DNA of 64,000 nt, from the NCBI RefSeq assembly GCF_024437735.1, contig NZ_JANFQO010000011.1, positions 62,001 to 126,000 of the forward strand, written 5' to 3'. Under the pieces are notes generated by a model. The model was not told the origin of the DNA. It did not search any database and worked only from the letters and a program-made list of their open reading frames with translations. Positions 16,476-25,326 of this stretch are shown here, piece by piece. The position numbers and the translations under genes are program-made. Each line of letters begins with the position of its first letter. Positions within the stretch are counted from its first letter, which is position 1. This DNA comes from Tahibacter harae (GTDB lineage Bacteria; Pseudomonadota; Gammaproteobacteria; Xanthomonadales; Rhodanobacteraceae).

Positions 16476-18776
16476 CTACTGCTCGAATCCGTCGACGAAA
16501 ATCGTATCCAGATCCGGATCCAGACTGATTTTCCATGCCCCGCCGCCGTACAGCCCAGCCACCAGCACGTGCGGATTCGCCGCGATCTCCAGATCCAGCA
16601 CCACGCTGGCCCGCGGCATGCCCAGCGTCATCGGCGCGAAAGTGGCGCCGCCGTCGGTGCTCTCGTACACGCCGATATCGGTGCCTACGAATACGCGCAG
16701 CGGATTGGCGGTATCGACGATGACGCTGTTGGCCGTTACGCCGGGCAGGCCGCTGCCGACAGGTGTCCAGCTGGCTCCGGCGTTGGTGGATTTGTACAGT
16801 TTGGTATTGGTGAAGGTGCTGACGGTGACATAGACGGTGCTGGCGTTGCCGTGCTCGGTGGCGATATCGGTGATGCGTGCACCGTTCAGGCCGGCGCTGA
16901 TGTCGGTCCAGTCCGGGCCGCCGGGCAGGGCGTTGCTGGTGGTATAGACCTTGCCACCGGTGGTGCCTGCGTACAGGCGCAGCGGTGCGGTGCCGCTGGG
17001 GTCGGGATCGCTGAAAACGGCGACGGGCGAGGCGAAGGCGCTGCCGGTGCTGCTCCAGCTCGAACCCGTCACCGGCATGCGGAATACGGAATTGCCACCG
17101 ACGAAGACGTAGCCCTTGGTCACGGTCATCGCCGTCACCCACTGGTAGCCGCCGGCGACGAGGCCGGACGTGCTCACGCTGCTGTAGCTGATGGCGCCGC
17201 CGTAGAGGCCGGCGTAGTTGCTGCTGCGCGAGATGTTGGGCAGGTCCGACGAGGGATAGCTGGTCTGGAACGTGTAGCGGCCGTTGTTGGCGCCGTCGTC
17301 GGGCGCGGACAGGTTCATGAAGCCGTCGCCTGTGGTGCGCGTGAGGAACCATACGTTGCTGGTGGAGCGCGCCAGCGAGGAATTGTCCTGTGCGCCGCCG
17401 AGCATGCGGTCGGGATCGCGACGATCGAGCGCGATATCGTAGAACTGGGTCAGCGTCAGGCCGTCGTTGCGGTGGGTGAAGGTGGCGCCGCCGTCGTTGC
17501 TGCGCCACAGGCCGCCGTCGGAGCCTATCCACAGCCGTGTGGAGCTGTTGCGCGAGAAGTACACGTGGTGAATGTCCTGGTGCACGCTCTGCGTGCTGCC
17601 CCAGGTCGTGGTCATGGCGGTGCGCGTGGCGCCGCTGTCGCTGGACAGGTACGGGCGGATCGCGCCGACCATGATGCGGCTGGGGTTGGCGGGATCCACG
17701 TCGATGGTCAGGTTGTAGCTGCACTGGCCGTCGCAGGCGCCGGTGGCCATGGAGGCCCAGGTCGCGCCGCCGTCGCTGGTCTTGTCGATGGCGCCGCCGG
17801 ATGTGTACATGTAGACGATGTTGCTGTTGCTGTCGGCCGTGGCGAGGCGGATCTTGGCCGAGGTGTTGGCGCGGGAAGTGGCCCAGGTGACGCCGCCGTC
17901 GGTGGACTTGAGCACGCCGACGCCGTTGACCGCGGCCCAGGCGATGTTGCCGTCGTTGCGGTCGAAGCGCACATCCATGCTGCGGCCGCTGCTGACTACG
18001 CGGGTCCAGTTCAGGCCGTTGTCGGTGGTGCGGTAGATGCCGCTGGTGGCGGTGACGCTGCCGTTGACGCACTGGCCGGCACCGGCGACGAGCAGGGTCT
18101 GCGGCTGGCCGGGGCGCCGTGCGATGGCGTTGATGGTGCTGAGCTTGAGCGTGTTGGCGCCGCTGCCGTTGCGCGGCTGGAAAGTCAGGCCCGCGTCGGT
18201 GGAGCGATACAGGCCGCTGCCGAAATAGTCGTAGCAGCCGGAAGCGAAATCACCGGTGCCCACCCACAGTTCATCCGCGGCCGGCGTGGCGCCGTTGACC
18301 AGCAGCAGCGCGCCTATGGCCTGCGAATCCAGCTCGTCGGAGAGGCGCAGCCAGCTGTCGCCGCCGTCCACCGTCTTCCACAGGCCGCCGGAGGCGCTGC
18401 CCAGGTACTGGATGTTGTCGTCGCCGCTGCGCACGGCGAAGGAGAGGATGCGGCCGGACACCTTGCCGAAGGTCCAGCCGGTCATGGTCATGGGGCTGGG
18501 ACCCATGGACTGCCAGCGCGGCGCGACGGTGAGGTATTGCGGCGTTCGCCGCGCCAGCACTTCCTGCTGCTGCACCAGGGCTTCGCTGCGGTAGAGCGCG
18601 GCATCGGGCTCGTGTTCGAGATTGCGCACTTCGTTGAACCAGCGGCGGCGTTTTTCCTGCTGCAGCGATTCGCCGAAGGTCTTGTCGCCGGGGATCAGCG
18701 GGCCTTGCCCCTGCGCCGATGCCAGCACGGGCAGGGCAAGGAGCAGCAGGGCGGAAATCAGCAGGGTTCTGGGCAT
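16476..18776 (-). CDS. Secreted BNR/Asp-box beta-propeller protein with F..GFE tail
   Basis: A 766-residue exported protein (signal peptide MPRTLLISALLLLALPVLAS) made of sortilin/VPS10-like BNR repeats. Asp-box motifs recur (STDAGLTF, STDGGVTWAT, SDGGATWAS, SNDGGATFTH, STNAGASWTP, STDGGATFAP), consistent with one or two beta-propellers of the xyloglucanase or photosynthesis-stability type. It ends LDPDLDTIFVDGFEQ, matching a short C-terminal F..GFE tail seen on many exported Lysobacterales proteins that may be a sorting or processing signal. No catalytic residues are evident, so enzymatic activity should not be assumed. The gene is monocistronic and is flanked downstream by gene-free DNA. Confidence 0.85.
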   Translation of the reverse strand: MPRTLLISALLLLALPVLASAQGQGPLIPGDKTFGESLQQEKRRRWFNEVRNLEHEPDAALYRSEALVQQQEVLARRTPQYLTVAPRWQSMGPSPMTMTGWTFGKVSGRILSFAVRSGDDNIQYLGSASGGLWKTVDGGDSWLRLSDELDSQAIGALLLVNGATPAADELWVGTGDFASGCYDYFGSGLYRSTDAGLTFQPRNGSGANTLKLSTINAIARRPGQPQTLLVAGAGQCVNGSVTATSGIYRTTDNGLNWTRVVSSGRSMDVRFDRNDGNIAWAAVNGVGVLKSTDGGVTWATSRANTSAKIRLATADSNSNIVYMYTSGGAIDKTSDGGATWASMATGACDGQCSYNLTIDVDPANPSRIMVGAIRPYLSSDSGATRTAMTTTWGSTQSVHQDIHHVYFSRNSSTRLWIGSDGGLWRSNDGGATFTHRNDGLTLTQFYDIALDRRDPDRMLGGAQDNSSLARSTSNVWFLTRTTGDGFMNLSAPDDGANNGRYTFQTSYPSSDLPNISRSSNYAGLYGGAISYSSVSTSGLVAGGYQWVTAMTVTKGYVFVGGNSVFRMPVTGSSWSSTGSAFASPVAVFSDPDPSGTAPLRLYAGTTGGKVYTTSNALPGGPDWTDISAGLNGARITDIATEHGNASTVYVTVSTFTNTKLYKSTNAGASWTPVGSGLPGVTANSVIVDTANPLRVFVGTDIGVYESTDGGATFAPMTLGMPRASVVLDLEIAANPHVLVAGLYGGGAWKISLDPDLDTIFVDGFEQ

Positions 18777-19768
18777 CGTCGCGGTTCCGGTGGCAGTGAC
18801 GCGACCGTGGCGGCGCGGTGCCGCGCGCGGTTTCCCGGTCGCTTGCGGACCATAACCGCTATGTCGACTCAGTCAATCCGGGTGCGGCGATTTTTGTACC
18901 AATGCGCCGGCGATCCGGGGTTTTCCGTGCAATCGGGGCGCGTGGGGGCCGGCGAGGCGCGTACGGCCCGGGGTTTGCCCGGGATTGCGGTTTTGGGGCG
19001 TGGGTTGCGGGTGGTCCGTGGATTCGGTGTCGTATGGATCTGGTTGGATTTGGGACACCCACTTACCGGCTTGATTTGGGACGGCTTGATTTGGGACACC
19101 CATTTGTCGGGCTGGATTCGGGGACACCCACCTATCGCCGATCCAGGTTTCGGGCCATCCGGAAATTCCCGCGCACCGCGCCGCGGCGTCGATGTCCTGG
19201 CACGAACGGCTTCGGGACGCGGACGGTTGGATTTGGGACACCCACTTACCGGCTTGATTTGGGACACCCACTTACCGGATTGATTTGGGACGGCTTGATT
19301 TGGGACACCCATTTGTCGGGCTGGGTTCGGGGACACCCACCTATCGCCGATCCAGGTTTCGGGCCATCCAGAAATTCCCGCGCCGCGCCGCGGCATCGCT
19401 GTCCTGGCACGAACGGCTTCGGGACGCCCGGAAATCCCCCCGCCCTGCGGCGGAGCGGTTCGAGGCAAGGAATACCGGCCCAGATCGCCGGTCCCGCGGT
19501 CCGCCGCGGGCAAAGCCCGGGCCATAGTCGGCGCAACGGCACTTCGCCGGTATCGCGCCGGCGCGGAGGCGCGGTCGGTGCAGCCGCTTCCACGAGGCAG
19601 CGCGGCCGCGGCCACCCGCCGCAGCCGCGTTTCGCTTCCCATGCGATGATTGCTTCCCAACGCCAGCACCGCCCCCCCCAGGGCCGGCCGGCCGCTCAAC
19701 TTTCACCCAAGACCGCCGCCACGCCGCGCTGAACCCGCGCCGCGGCGGCCGCCGGACCGCATCGCCCC
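18777..19768. other. Gene-free region containing a repeat locus
   Basis: This region of 992 bp lies between the BNR-protein gene and dusA. Its middle (19042-19426) is a duplicated repeat described separately. The right end has an 8-C tract near 19672. The overlapping frames on both strands are repeats read in several phases and not a protein. Confidence 0.6.
19042..19426. repeat. Duplicated repeat with GGGACACCCA cores
   Basis: Two direct copies, 19042-19219 (178 bp) and 19225-19426 (202 bp), run from GGTTGGATTTGGGACACCCA to GGCTTCGGGACG. The second copy is longer because it holds one extra internal GATTTGGGACACCCACTTAC unit. The decamer GGGACACCCA occurs seven times (three in the first copy, four in the second), with further truncated GATTTGGGACGG units. 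Each copy ends with a less repetitive block containing CGCCGATCCAGGTTTCGGGC and TGTCCTGGCACGAACGGC. Nested direct repeats of TGGGTGTCCC on the other strand resemble sequences found around REP-associated (Y1 tyrosine) transposases, but no transposase gene is present here. Confidence 0.8.
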
Positions 19769-20788
19769 ATGACGCTGCCATCCCAGGAATACCACCGAAC
19801 CGCCTCCATCGACCGTGCCGACTGGCGCCTGACCGTCGCGCCGATGATGGACTGGACAGACCGGCATTGCCGCTACTTCCACCGCCTGCTGTCGCCGCAC
19901 GCGCGCCTCTATACCGAGATGGTCACCTCGGCCGCGCTGGTGCACGGCAACCGCACGCACCTGTTGCGGCACAGCGCGTTCGAGCAGCCGGTGGCCTTGC
20001 AGCTGGGCGGGTCGGAGCCGGCCGAGCTGGCCCGGGCGGCGCGCTTTGGCGAGGACGCGGGCTATGTGGAGATCAACCTCAACGTCGGCTGTCCTTCCGA
20101 CCGCGTGCAGTCGGGGCGCTTCGGCGCCTGCCTGATGCGCGAGCCGGCGCTGGTGGCCGACTGCGTCGCGGCGATGCGGGCGGCGGTGAAGATTCCGGTG
20201 ACGGTGAAATGCCGTATCGGCGTTGACGAGCAGGACGATTACGCCGGCCTGCAGCAGTTCACCGGGCTGATGGTCGCGGCCGGTGTGCAGGTGCTGATCG
20301 TGCACGCGCGCAAGGCTTGGCTGCAGGGGCTCTCGCCGAAGGAAAACCGCGAAATACCGCCGCTCAACTACGAGCGTGTGTACCAGTTGAAAAAGGAATT
20401 TCCGCACCTTTGCGTGGTGATCAACGGCGGCATCACCACGGTGGAGGCGGTGAAGGCGCACCTGCAACAGGTCGATGGCGTGATGCTGGGCCGCGCGGCC
20501 TATCACGATCCGTACGTACTGGCCCGGGTGGAGCACGCGCTGTACGGTGTGGAACCGCCGGATCGCGACGCGGTGCTGCAGCGGCTGCTGCCCTATGTCG
20601 AGGCCGAGCTGGCCCAGGGCACCGCGCTCAAGCACATCACGCGGCACCTGCTGGGGCTGTACCAGGGGCTGCCGGGCGCGCGCGGTTTCCGCCGCGTGCT
20701 GAGCGAACAGGCGCACCGCAGCGATGCGGGTATCGCGGTGATCCAGGCCGCCCTGCAGCAGCGCCATGCGCCGCCGGCGGCTGCCTGA
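19769..20788 (+). CDS. dusA: tRNA-dihydrouridine(20/20a) synthase DusA
   Basis: A 339-residue FMN-dependent enzyme that reduces uridine 20/20a in the D-loop of tRNA. DusA marks are LTVAPMMDWTDRHCRYFHRL, ARLYTEMVTSAALVHGN, QLGGSEPAELARAA, NLNVGCPSDRVQ with the catalytic Cys108, VTVKCRIGVDEQDDY, VHARKAWLQGLSPKENR and INGGITTVEAVKAHL. The length is normal. Its stop overlaps the start of the diguanylate cyclase gene by 23 bp, suggesting translational coupling. Confidence 0.96.
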   Translation: MTLPSQEYHRTASIDRADWRLTVAPMMDWTDRHCRYFHRLLSPHARLYTEMVTSAALVHGNRTHLLRHSAFEQPVALQLGGSEPAELARAARFGEDAGYVEINLNVGCPSDRVQSGRFGACLMREPALVADCVAAMRAAVKIPVTVKCRIGVDEQDDYAGLQQFTGLMVAAGVQVLIVHARKAWLQGLSPKENREIPPLNYERVYQLKKEFPHLCVVINGGITTVEAVKAHLQQVDGVMLGRAAYHDPYVLARVEHALYGVEPPDRDAVLQRLLPYVEAELAQGTALKHITRHLLGLYQGLPGARGFRRVLSEQAHRSDAGIAVIQAALQQRHAPPAAA

Positions 20789-23700
20789 GTCGCTGGTTTT
20801 CGCCGGCGCCGCGCTGCTGACGGCGGCGCTGGCCGCCGCGTCCGTCGCCGCCGCGGCCCGGTCCGGACAGGCATCGGTGGCGCAGCCGGCAGCGCCGGCG
20901 CACGAGGTTTCCTCGACCCTGCCGCAACGTGCGGTCAACCCGTCCGCCGGTGCGAATGCGCCGTCGCCGGCCGCGGCCGCGCCTGATGCCGCGCCTCCAT
21001 CGCCGATCGTGCGGATCCGCGTCGCCGGCCCCGCGCCGGAAAAGCGCGCCGACCTGGAATGGGCCGCGCTGCGCCGCTACAGCACCGCCGACGGCCTGCC
21101 GCAGAACACGGCGCATGCGCTGGCGCAGGACCAGGCCGGCTATGTCTACGCCGGCACCGAGGACGGCCTGGCCCAGTTCGACGGCCGGCGCTGGCGCCGC
21201 ATCGACCTGCCCGAGCGCGCCGGCGTGCGGCCTTACGTCAACCATCTCGCGGCCAGCGCCGACGGCGCGCTGTGGATAGGCACGGACAGCATAGGCCTGT
21301 GGCGGCGCGCCACGGACGGGCGCGTAGCGCCGGTTTCCGGCATCGCGCCGGACCTGGCGCTGGAAGCCCTGCTGCCGCGCGATGCGCAAAGCGTCTACGC
21401 GGGCACGCCGCGCGGCGTCTATCGCTGTGCCGAGGGCGGCTGCGAAGTAATTGCCGCGACGCAATCGCTGCAGGTCGCGGTGATGCTGGCTGGCACCGGG
21501 CCGCAGGGGCCGGCGCTGTGGATAGGTACGAACGAGGACGGCCTGTACCGCCTCGACAGGCCGGATTCCGCCGCGCCGGAACTGGCCGGCTGGCACCTGG
21601 GCAAGCGCGACGGCCTGCCCAACGACGCCATCCGCGGCCTGGCCTTCTGGGGCGGGGCGGACGGGCGCGATCTGTGGATAGGCACGGGCCGCGGCCTGGC
21701 GCGGCTTTCTGCAGAAAAACTTGTTGTATACGACGCGGCATCCGGGTTTCCCGAAGGCACCGCGGCGCCGCTGCTGCCGGCGCGGGATCGCGACGGCCGT
21801 CCGCTGCTGCGCGTGGCCCTGGCCCGCGCCGGCCTGGCCGAGCTGCGCGAGGACGGCAGCGTGCAGCTGGTCACGCGCGCCGAGGGCCTGCCCGAGGACG
21901 GCGTACGCAGCCTGCTGGAGACCGGCGACTCCCCGCAGCACCGCATTCTGTGGATCGGCACCACGTCCTCCGGTGTGGCGCGGCGCGAGCCCGGCCACTG
22001 GGCTGCGCTGGACGAACGCCACGGCCTGCCGCATCGCGTGGTGTTCGGCGTGGGCCGGGCGCGTTTTCCCGACGACGAGACCGAATCGCCGTGGATAGGC
22101 ACGGTGGAAGGCCCGGCACGCTGGAAGGACGGCCGCTGGCAGCGTTTCCTGCCCGAGCTGCTTCCGCGCAGCACCGTGTTCGCCATGCTGCGCGACGGCG
22201 CCGCGCTGTGGCTGGCCACGAGCAACGGCCTGCTCGGGCTGGAGCGCGGCAAGCTGGTGCAGTACAGCGTCGACAACAGCGCGCTGCCGGGCCTGACCGT
22301 GCTGGACATCGCGGCCGAAGCCGAAGCCGCCGGTTCGCGCCTGTGGATCGCGACGCGGCACGGCCTGGCCAGCCTGCGCGATGGAAAAATCACGCCGGAA
22401 ACCCTGCCGCTGGGCGATGGCGGGCCTACCGTGCGCAAGCTGCTGCTGGCGCCGGCGCTGGATGCGAGGCCGCGGCTGTGGGTGGCGACCTCCGCCGGCC
22501 TGGCCTGGCGCGGCGACGACGGCTGGCAGTTGCCGCCGGCGCACTGCCTGCCGCATCAGGAACTGCTGGACATGCAGCTGCAGCGCGGCGCCGACGGCCG
22601 CAGCGCGCTGTGGGTGGCCAGCCGCGCCGGCGTGGTGCGGCTGGACCTGGGCGGCGGCCTGCGCTGCACCGGCCTGCCGGCCTCGGCGCGGCCGCCGGGG
22701 CAGATCTACCAGCAGGCGCTGGACCAGTCCGGCCGGCTCTACGTGTTCGGCTCCAACGGCGTGACGCGCTACACCTTTGCCGATCCCTGGGCCGCTGAGC
22801 TGGTGGTCGCCGAAACCCGCCAGTTCGGCATCGAGGACGGCCTGCCCGGGCTGGAGTTCAACCGCGCCAGCTATGTCGACGCGCGCGGCCGCATCTGGGC
22901 CGGCGGCGTGGACGGGCTGGCCCTGTACGACCCGGCGCAGGAATCAGCCGCGGGGCCGGCCTCGCCGCTGCGCCTGCGCGAGGCCGCGACCGAGCGCGGC
23001 ACGCCGCTGGCGCCGGGCGCGGTGCTGGCCGCCGGCGACGATTCGGTGCGCGCCGAAGTCGCCCTGCTGGCCTACGAGCGGCCGCAGGAAATCCGCTACT
23101 GCGCCGAACTGCTGGGTTTGCGTGAGCACAGCGCGGAATGGAGCAGCGGTTCGCGCTTCCAGTTCAGCCGCCTGCCGCCGGGCGATTACGTGCTGCGCCT
23201 GCGCGCGCGCGATGCCTTCGCGGTCGAGGCGGCGCCGATAGAGATACCGTTCCGCCTGCGCGCGCCCTGGTGGCAGACCCCGGCGGCGCTGGCCGGCTTC
23301 GGCCTGGCCCTGCTGCTGGCCGGCGTGGCGTCCGGGCGCTGGCGCACGGCGGCGCTGGCGCGGCGCGCGCAGCGCCTGCAGCAGGAGGTCGCCGTGCGCA
23401 CGCGCGAACTGGCCGACGCCAACCGGCGCCTGGAACATGCCTCGCTGACCGATCCGCTCACCGGCCTGTGGAACCGGCGCCATTTCGCACTGGAAATGCC
23501 GGCCGAGGTCGCCCGCGCCCTGCGCCGGGCCGAGGACGGCGATGGCGACACCGTGCTCGGCCTGCTGCTGGTGGACTGCGATCACTTCAAGCGCATCAAC
23601 GACACCCTGGGCCATGCGGTCGGCGACGCGGTACTGGTTGAGATCGCCGCGCGCCTGCGCAACCAGGCGCGCGATGGCGACGTACTGCTGCGCTGGGGCG

Positions 23701-24029
23701 GCGAGGAATTCCTGCTGGTGCTGCGCGACACCACGCGCGGCGGCCTGGCCGCGGCGGCCCAGCGCGTGCTGGGCTGCATCGCCGAGCGGCCGTTCGTGTT
23801 CAGCGAATCGCCGCTGCAGGTGACCTGCTCGCTGGGCGTGTGCGCCTTCCCCTTCGATGCGGCCGCGCCCGACCGGCACAGCCTGGATGCCTGCCTGCGC
23901 CTGGCCGACGCGGCGCTGTACCGCGCCAAGCACCAGGGCCGCGACCGCGCCGTGCTGGTCGAGGCGGGCGGAAACGACGGGCCGCTCTGGCGCGAAGTGC
24001 GCCGTTCCGCGACGATTGCCGATTCCTGA
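20766..24029 (+). CDS. Two-component-propeller sensor diguanylate cyclase
   Basis: A 1087-residue inner-membrane sensor. After an N-terminal hydrophobic segment (residues 8-30) and an Ala/Pro linker comes a large periplasmic domain of Reg_prop beta-propeller repeats. Recurring blocks are DGLPQNTAHALAQD, LWIGTDSIGLWRR, LWIGTNEDGLYR, LWIATRHGLASL and DGLPGLEFNRASY. A Y_Y_Y-like module follows (RFQFSRLPPGDYVLRLRARD), then a transmembrane helix near residues 838-857, a short coiled coil (RLQQEVAVRTRELADANRRL) and a GGEEF domain with DPLTGLWNRR and GGEEF at about 978-982. An RxxD inhibitory site (RDGD) lies five residues before GGEEF. It should make c-di-GMP in response to a periplasmic, probably carbohydrate-like, ligand. 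The start overlaps dusA. Confidence 0.93.
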   Translation: MRRRRLPESLVFAGAALLTAALAAASVAAAARSGQASVAQPAAPAHEVSSTLPQRAVNPSAGANAPSPAAAAPDAAPPSPIVRIRVAGPAPEKRADLEWAALRRYSTADGLPQNTAHALAQDQAGYVYAGTEDGLAQFDGRRWRRIDLPERAGVRPYVNHLAASADGALWIGTDSIGLWRRATDGRVAPVSGIAPDLALEALLPRDAQSVYAGTPRGVYRCAEGGCEVIAATQSLQVAVMLAGTGPQGPALWIGTNEDGLYRLDRPDSAAPELAGWHLGKRDGLPNDAIRGLAFWGGADGRDLWIGTGRGLARLSAEKLVVYDAASGFPEGTAAPLLPARDRDGRPLLRVALARAGLAELREDGSVQLVTRAEGLPEDGVRSLLETGDSPQHRILWIGTTSSGVARREPGHWAALDERHGLPHRVVFGVGRARFPDDETESPWIGTVEGPARWKDGRWQRFLPELLPRSTVFAMLRDGAALWLATSNGLLGLERGKLVQYSVDNSALPGLTVLDIAAEAEAAGSRLWIATRHGLASLRDGKITPETLPLGDGGPTVRKLLLAPALDARPRLWVATSAGLAWRGDDGWQLPPAHCLPHQELLDMQLQRGADGRSALWVASRAGVVRLDLGGGLRCTGLPASARPPGQIYQQALDQSGRLYVFGSNGVTRYTFADPWAAELVVAETRQFGIEDGLPGLEFNRASYVDARGRIWAGGVDGLALYDPAQESAAGPASPLRLREAATERGTPLAPGAVLAAGDDSVRAEVALLAYERPQEIRYCAELLGLREHSAEWSSGSRFQFSRLPPGDYVLRLRARDAFAVEAAPIEIPFRLRAPWWQTPAALAGFGLALLLAGVASGRWRTAALARRAQRLQQEVAVRTRELADANRRLEHASLTDPLTGLWNRRHFALEMPAEVARALRRAEDGDGDTVLGLLLVDCDHFKRINDTLGHAVGDAVLVEIAARLRNQARDGDVLLRWGGEEFLLVLRDTTRGGLAAAAQRVLGCIAERPFVFSESPLQVTCSLGVCAFPFDAAAPDRHSLDACLRLADAALYRAKHQGRDRAVLVEAGGNDGPLWREVRRSATIADS

Positions 24030-24047
24030 GCGCCGCCGGAGCCGCCC

Positions 24048-24956
24048 GTGATCACCCGTTCCATCGCCGAATTCCAGCAGGCGTTCGCGCGCCTGGCGCC
24101 GCGCGCGCCGGCCTGTGCGCGGGCCGCCTTCCTGATTACGCCGCTGGGCTTCCGCCTGGCCGAGCAGTCGGCCAGCGACAACCGCTACATGGCCATGGAC
24201 CAGGGTGTGGATGCGAACGCGGCGCTGGCCGAACACGCCGGGCTGGCGCGCCGGATCAGCGCGGTGCTGCCGACGGTGTGCTTTCCCGGCGATGCGGCCA
24301 CGCCGGACGCGGTCTTCCCCAACAACGTGTTCGCCACCGCGCCCGGCCGCAGCATCATCGGCCGCATGCGCCATCCCGTGCGCCAGCGCGAGGCGCAGCG
24401 GCCGGATATCCGCGGCTTCTTCCGCGGCGTGGCCGGATATGAAGAAATTGATTTGTCCACCCTCGACGGCGTGGCCGAACTCACCGGCAGCCTGGTGATA
24501 GACCGCGCCCGCGGCATCGGCTACTGCGGCCTCGGCGAACGCTGCGACGCCGCCGGTGCGGCGGCCATGCACGCGGCGTTCGGGCTGGAACTCACCTTCT
24601 GCTTCGACCTGGCTGCCGGCGAATACCACACCAACGTGGTGATGTCGGTGCTGGCCGGACGCGCCCTGCTGATCGCGCCGGACGGCTTCGCCGACGCGGC
24701 CGTGGCCGCCGCCATCGCCCAGGCCTACGCGCCGCGCAGCCTGCTGCTCAGCGCCGCGCAGAAGGCCGACTACGCCGGCAACTGCATCGCGCTCAGCGAG
24801 GATACGGTCTGGTTCAGCACCCGCGCCGCGGCCAGCCTGCGGCCGGAACAGAAGGCCGCGCTGGCGGACTGGGGCTTTCGCGTCGAAACCGTTCCGTTGG
24901 CCGAGATCGAGAAGGCCGGCGGCAGCCTGCGCTGCTGCGTCGGCGAGATCTACTGA
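24048..24956 (+). CDS. Amidinotransferase-fold hydrolase (CtlX/arginine deiminase-related)
   Basis: A 302-residue protein of the guanidine-modifying (arginine deiminase-like) superfamily. Conserved elements are ITPLGFRLAEQSASDNRY, TPDAVFPNNVFAT, the MRHPVRQREAQRPDI segment, a LTGSLVID strand, the catalytic His194 in EYHTNVVMSVL and the catalytic Cys at 296/297 in GGSLRCCVGEI. It most resembles the CtlX group linked to citrulline or arginine use. The GTG start has GGAG 7 bases upstream and lies 19 bp after the diguanylate cyclase stop, so it is probably in the same transcript. The exact substrate is uncertain. Confidence 0.85.
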   Translation: MITRSIAEFQQAFARLAPRAPACARAAFLITPLGFRLAEQSASDNRYMAMDQGVDANAALAEHAGLARRISAVLPTVCFPGDAATPDAVFPNNVFATAPGRSIIGRMRHPVRQREAQRPDIRGFFRGVAGYEEIDLSTLDGVAELTGSLVIDRARGIGYCGLGERCDAAGAAAMHAAFGLELTFCFDLAAGEYHTNVVMSVLAGRALLIAPDGFADAAVAAAIAQAYAPRSLLLSAAQKADYAGNCIALSEDTVWFSTRAAASLRPEQKAALADWGFRVETVPLAEIEKAGGSLRCCVGEIY

Positions 24957-25013
24957 GGCGGCCGGCGCAGTGCCGCAACACCCCGGCGCAGTTCCCGCCG
25001 CGGTGCGGCGCAG

Positions 25014-25065
25014 TTCAGGTGCAATTCAATCCGCGCTACCGAGACTCGGACGCCCTCGCTAAGAT
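25014..25065 (+). promoter_or_regulatory. Possible PhoP-type direct repeat and -10 element
   Basis: Upstream of the PepSY gene, TTCAG (25014-25018) and TTCAA (25025-25029) form a direct repeat with an 11-bp period, the spacing used by OmpR/PhoP-family dimers. TAAGAT (25060-25065) resembles a -10 box, with only a weak -35. Autoregulation by the downstream PhoP is inferred from position, not shown. Confidence 0.35.
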
Positions 25066-25071
25066 GAACGC

Positions 25072-25326
25072 ATGCAACGACTGGCGGTTTCCTTGCTACG
25101 CATTCCCGCCCTGGTCGCGCTGAGCGTGATCAGCACCGCCGCCTTCGCACAGCTGACGCTGGAAGATGCGGTGGAGCGGGTGCAACAGGAGATCCAGGGG
25201 CGCGTACTCAAGGCCGAAGAAGTCACCATCGGCAAGAAGAAGCTCTACCGGATCAAGCTGCTGACCCGCGACGGGCGTGTACAAGTAGTGAAGATTCCCG
25301 CGGACGAGAACAAGGAGAGCCGATAA
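25072..25326 (+). CDS. PepSY domain protein, first gene of phoPQ operon
   Basis: An 84-residue exported protein: signal peptide ending AAFAQ, then a single PepSY domain (LTLEDAVERVQQEIQGRVLKAEEV, KKLYRIKLLTRDGRVQVVKI). PepSY domains are thought to inhibit peptidases or sense periplasmic conditions. The TAA stop overlaps the phoP ATG by one base (TAATG), so it is translationally linked to phoP and may act as an accessory periplasmic factor for PhoQ. This gene order (PepSY-RR-HK) recurs in Xanthomonadales. Confidence 0.88.
   Translation: MQRLAVSLLRIPALVALSVISTAAFAQLTLEDAVERVQQEIQGRVLKAEEVTIGKKKLYRIKLLTRDGRVQVVKIPADENKESR

Noticed and set aside
16209-19283. 1024-codon plus-strand frame
   Set aside because: It is antisense to the BNR-repeat gene and runs into the repeat locus; it has no ribosome-binding site or family motif.
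18869-19699. Repetitive minus-strand frame with GCPKSNQ and WVSQIKP peptides
   Set aside because: It is the GGGACACCCA repeat read in one phase; the other phases are also open, and there is no start site or known family.
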